The translations under genes and the position numbers were made by a program. Under the pieces are notes generated by a model. It was not told where the DNA came from, ran no database searches, and worked only from the letters and a program-made list of their open reading frames with translations. From NCBI GenBank assembly GCA_019419645.1, contig DXZN01000005.1, forward strand, positions 1 to 64,000: a stretch of DNA of 64,000 bases, read 5' to 3'. The stretch's first letter is position 1, and every line of letters starts with the position of its first letter. Positions 61,053 to 64,000 of this stretch are shown here, piece after piece. The stretch is from Collinsella sp. Lineage in GTDB: Bacteria > Actinomycetota > Coriobacteriia > Coriobacteriales > Coriobacteriaceae.

Positions 61053-62729
61053 TTACGAGAGCGACGTTCTCAGCAACTCGTTGAAGAGCTTCGGATTGCC
61101 CTTGCCGCGGCTCGCCTTCATGCACTGGCCCACCAAAAAGCCGATGACCTTCTGGTTGCCGTCACGATACTGCTGCGCCTGATCGGCACAGTTTGCCAGC
61201 ACCTCGTCCACAATCGGCTGCAGCGCGCCGGCATCACTCACCTGACGCATACCGCGCTCGTCGACGATCTTGTTGGGGTCGTCACCGGTCTGGGCCATGG
61301 CCTCAAAGACCTCGTGCGCTTGGTTGGAGCTGATGGCATCGGTCGCCAGCAGCTTAGCCAGCGCTGCCACCTGAGCCGGCGCAATGCCGGACTCGGCGAG
61401 CGACACGCCCGCACCCTTAAGGTAGGCGATCATCTCGTTGACCAGCAGGTTCGCGACCGTCTGGGCCTCCTTGCCAGCCATACCGGCAGCGGCAGCCTCA
61501 AAGAACTCGGCAAACTCCGGGTCGCCGGCGATCTGCTCGGCGTCGGCCGCCTTAATGCCAAAGTCGGCCTCAAAACGGGCGCACTTGGCATCGGGCAGCT
61601 CGGGGATCTCGCCTCGGCAGCGGTCGATAAACTCGTCGTCCAGATCGAACGGCGCCAAGTCGGGATCGGGGAACAGACGGTAGTCGTCTGCCGTTTCCTT
61701 CACACGCATGACCACAGTGCGCTTGCGGCTGGGCTCCCAGTGGCGGGTCTCCTGATAGATGATGCCGCCCTCCTCGAGCACCTCGGCCTGGCGGCAGATC
61801 TCGTAGGCAAGGCCATCGTGCAGGCTCTTAAACGAGTTAAGGTTCTTGAGCTCGGTCTTGGTGCCCAGCTTGGTCTCGCCGCGGCGGCGCAGCGATACGT
61901 TGCCGTCGCAGCGCATGGAACCCTTCTCCATGGAGCAGTCCGAAATGCCCAGCGTCACAAAGATGCGACGGAGCTTCTCCATAAACAGGCGAGCCTCCTC
62001 GGGCGTGCGCAGATCGGGCTCAGTCACGAGCTCAATCAGCGGCGTGCCGCAGCGGTTGTAGTCGACGAGCGACTCGGCCGCGGCGGTAATGCGGCCCTCG
62101 GCGCCACCCACGTGGACCATCTTGGCGGCGTCCTCCTCCATGTGGATGCGCAGGATGCGGATGGGCACCGTGTAGGAACCGTCCTCGCGGCGCTCGGGCA
62201 TCTGCAGGTTGGAGGCATCGTAGCTGGCCAGATGGCCGGCGCGCTGGTTGCCCTCGCGCATGGTCGACGTCATGGACGTGGACAGGCCCTCTGCGTTGGC
62301 CGAAGCGCTCGCCAGACTCTGGGCCTCGGCCTCGCCAAACGCGCAGTCGGGGCGCTCGGCGGCACCGCGACCGGTCACGTCCAGGTCCAGGTGGCCGTAC
62401 ATGGCAAAGGCGACCGGGCCCTGCGTGGTCTGGAAGTTCTTGGCCATATCGGGATAGAAGTAGTGCTTGCGGTAGAACATCGAGTGGCGCTGGATCTCGC
62501 AGTTGGTGGCCAGACCGGCTTTGACGATGCTCTCGATGGCGCGCTTGTTGGGCACCGGCAGGGCGCCGGGCAGGCCCAGGCACACCGGGCACACGTTGGC
62601 GTTGGGCTCGTCATCGTGGCTGAGCTTGCAGTTGCAGAACATCTTGGTATCGAGTGCGGTGAGCTCGGTATGGATCTCCAGGCCGATCACGGCCTCCCAA
62701 TCCTGCAGAACCTCGGAAAGCTCCTTCAT
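61053..62729 (-). CDS. gatB: Asp-tRNA(Asn)/Glu-tRNA(Gln) amidotransferase subunit B
   Basis: 558 aa; family members are usually ~475-500. WEAVIGLEIHTEL opens the cradle domain, with zinc cysteines in CNCKLS and CPVCLGLPG. IHMEEDAAKM, DYNRCGTPLIELVTEPDLRT and KTELKNLNSFKSL follow, and the C-terminal YqeY-like helices end the chain. Residues ~117-185 (after HLDLDV, before RILRIHMEED) are an extra, Ser/Ala-rich segment not in the standard enzyme. ATG overlaps the gatA stop (TAATG). Confidence 0.94.
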   Translation of the reverse strand: MKELSEVLQDWEAVIGLEIHTELTALDTKMFCNCKLSHDDEPNANVCPVCLGLPGALPVPNKRAIESIVKAGLATNCEIQRHSMFYRKHYFYPDMAKNFQTTQGPVAFAMYGHLDLDVTGRGAAERPDCAFGEAEAQSLASASANAEGLSTSMTSTMREGNQRAGHLASYDASNLQMPERREDGSYTVPIRILRIHMEEDAAKMVHVGGAEGRITAAAESLVDYNRCGTPLIELVTEPDLRTPEEARLFMEKLRRIFVTLGISDCSMEKGSMRCDGNVSLRRRGETKLGTKTELKNLNSFKSLHDGLAYEICRQAEVLEEGGIIYQETRHWEPSRKRTVVMRVKETADDYRLFPDPDLAPFDLDDEFIDRCRGEIPELPDAKCARFEADFGIKAADAEQIAGDPEFAEFFEAAAAGMAGKEAQTVANLLVNEMIAYLKGAGVSLAESGIAPAQVAALAKLLATDAISSNQAHEVFEAMAQTGDDPNKIVDERGMRQVSDAGALQPIVDEVLANCADQAQQYRDGNQKVIGFLVGQCMKASRGKGNPKLFNELLRTSLS

Positions 62730-64000
62730 TACAGCTCGCCTCCCTTCCCGGCGAAATCGGGCGCGACGGAAAGTGCAGGCGCACCCGTGGCGGCATCGGC
62801 AAAGCCGCGCTCCAGGGCGCGGGCAAACGTGAGCAGCTGACGGTCCTTAAACGCCGGACCCACCAGCTGGGCAGAAACGGGCAGCTTGCTGTCCTCGCCC
62901 AGGCCCAGCGGCACCGAGATGCCACCGTTACCGCAAATGTTGAGCGAAATGGTGTACAGGTCGGAGAGGTACATCTGCGTGGGGTCGCTGATCTCGCCAA
63001 ACTTAAAGGCCGTGCGCGGCGAGGCGGGCATGAGGATGGTGTCCACCTTGGCATACGCGGCGTCGTAGTCCTGCGTGATGAGCGTGCGGGCCTTTTGCGC
63101 GGCGTAGTAGTACTTGTCGTACACGCCCGAGGAGAGCAGATAGGCGCCGAGCATCTGACGGCGCTTGGCCTCGGCGCCAAAACCGTGAGCGCGCGACAGC
63201 GAGCTCTGGTCGGACAGGTTGGCGCAGCCCTCCTCCTGATAGCCGTAGCGAATGCCATCGAAGCGGGCCAGGTTGGAGAACGCCTCGGCCGGGCCGATGA
63301 CGTAGTAGGCGGCGATGGCGGCGTCCAGGTGCGGCAGGTCGACCTCGACCAGCTCGGCGCCCTGGTTCTGCAGCTCCTGGGCGGCGCGCTGAACAGCGGC
63401 CTTGACCTCGGGTGTCAGGCCCTCGGCCTCCATAAACGCGGGGATGATGCCCACGCGCTTGCCCTCGATGCTGTCGTTGAGATGCTCAGTAAAGTCGACG
63501 GCGCAATCCTGGCTGGTGCAGTCGTACGGATCGTGGCCCGCGCCGGTAAGCGCGTTCATGGCCAGCGCGACATCCTCGACCGTGCGGCCAAATGGGCCCA
63601 CCTGGTCGAGCGACGAGCCAAAGGCAACCACGCCATAACGACTCACGGCACCATACGTGGGCTTAAAGCCCACCACGCCGCACAGCGATGCCGGCTGGCG
63701 AATGGAGCCGCCGGTGTCCGAGCCCAGTGATAGCGCGACCTCGCCCGCGGCGACGGCGGCAGCGGAGCCGCCCGAGGAGCCGCCGGGCACGCGCTCGGTA
63801 TCCCAGGGGTTGTTGGTGCGGTGGAACGCCGAGCTCTCGGTGGAGCTGCCAAAGGCAAACTCGTCCATGTTGGCCTTGCCCATGGGCAGGCAGCCGGCGT
63901 CGAGCATGCGCTGGACGCAGGTGGCGGTGTAGACGCTCTGGTAGTCCCCGAGCATGCGGGAAGCGCAGGTGGTGCGTGTGCCCACGAGGTTCATGTTGTC
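62729..64000 (-). CDS. gatA: Amidotransferase subunit A, 5' end outside the window
   Basis: The first visible residues are DNMNLVGTRTTCASRML, so the catalytic Lys that precedes DN and ~70 N-terminal residues lie beyond base 64000; 423 codons are visible. The amidase signature is complete: PGGSSGGSAAAVA (cis-Ser) and GSDTGGSIRQPASLCG (nucleophile Ser). It hydrolyses glutamine and feeds ammonia to GatB. gatC is not in view and is probably upstream. Confidence 0.95.
   Translation of the reverse strand, partial: DNMNLVGTRTTCASRMLGDYQSVYTATCVQRMLDAGCLPMGKANMDEFAFGSSTESSAFHRTNNPWDTERVPGGSSGGSAAAVAAGEVALSLGSDTGGSIRQPASLCGVVGFKPTYGAVSRYGVVAFGSSLDQVGPFGRTVEDVALAMNALTGAGHDPYDCTSQDCAVDFTEHLNDSIEGKRVGIIPAFMEAEGLTPEVKAAVQRAAQELQNQGAELVEVDLPHLDAAIAAYYVIGPAEAFSNLARFDGIRYGYQEEGCANLSDQSSLSRAHGFGAEAKRRQMLGAYLLSSGVYDKYYYAAQKARTLITQDYDAAYAKVDTILMPASPRTAFKFGEISDPTQMYLSDLYTISLNICGNGGISVPLGLGEDSKLPVSAQLVGPAFKDRQLLTFARALERGFADAATGAPALSVAPDFAGKGGEL

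Overview
The window looks like a chromosomal segment of a Coriobacteriia member, most likely Collinsella or a close relative. The reasons are the GC-rich gut-actinobacterial codon use, a MurT-GatD fusion, a type III glutamine synthetase, a large MalT/SARP-like regulator, a four-cysteine-cluster ferredoxin protein and gatAB for Gln-tRNA formation. The genus is inferred from overall gene style; no marker comparison was possible.

Layout. 1-2.7 kb: end of a type IIA topoisomerase B subunit and its A subunit. 2.8-4.8 kb: a DUF4143-type AAA ATPase and an FMN-dependent oxidoreductase. 4.9-16.6 kb is an accessory region. It holds two diverged copies of a TetR gene facing sirtuin-like genes. The first copy drives three tandem sirtuin homologues in which the usual catalytic His is Gln or Glu. 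The second copy has been gutted by a radical SAM 'mobile pair', leaving sirtuin fragments on both sides. After it come a MerR-controlled cupin/CMD and flavodoxin operon and three methyltransferases behind a DtxR-box-like site. 16.6-31.7 kb: guaA, ansA, a small XRE regulator with a perfect 26-bp palindrome, ychF, an Fe-S protein, three iron/zinc polyol or alcohol dehydrogenases, a paired unknown gene set and a murT-gatD fusion. 31.7-32.4 kb: tRNA-Glu, a T-arm-derived repeat and a MITE-like element. 32.5-42.4 kb: glnN, a metF / reactivation-domain / metH methionine operon, a DUF711 gene, a methyltransferase and yhbY. 42.4-51.8 kb: a STAND/BTAD regulator, nagB, PTS EIIA, glmM, rpsI-rplM, a patatin, four tandem 62-bp hairpin repeats and ssrA (tmRNA). 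52-64 kb: a PIN toxin/antitoxin pair, a P1B-like ATPase operon, two exporter-type ABC genes opposite an AraC regulator, and gatB-gatA.

The most striking non-coding signals are these. (1) Two elements (40732-40865 and 60908-61048), each just after a stop codon, have perfect but unrelated 31-32-bp outer arms and the same short core words in the same order and the same sense relative to the upstream gene. This is the pattern expected of a structured RNA family. (2) tRNA-Glu and tmRNA are each followed by an exact antisense copy of their own T-arm, then a GC-rich hairpin block, then a sense copy of the T-arm 3' half. (3) There is a 4 x 62-bp tandem hairpin array. (4) A 231-bp element has 40-bp terminal inverted repeats.

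All coordinates and motifs were read by eye. No alignment, HMM, folding or database search was run.
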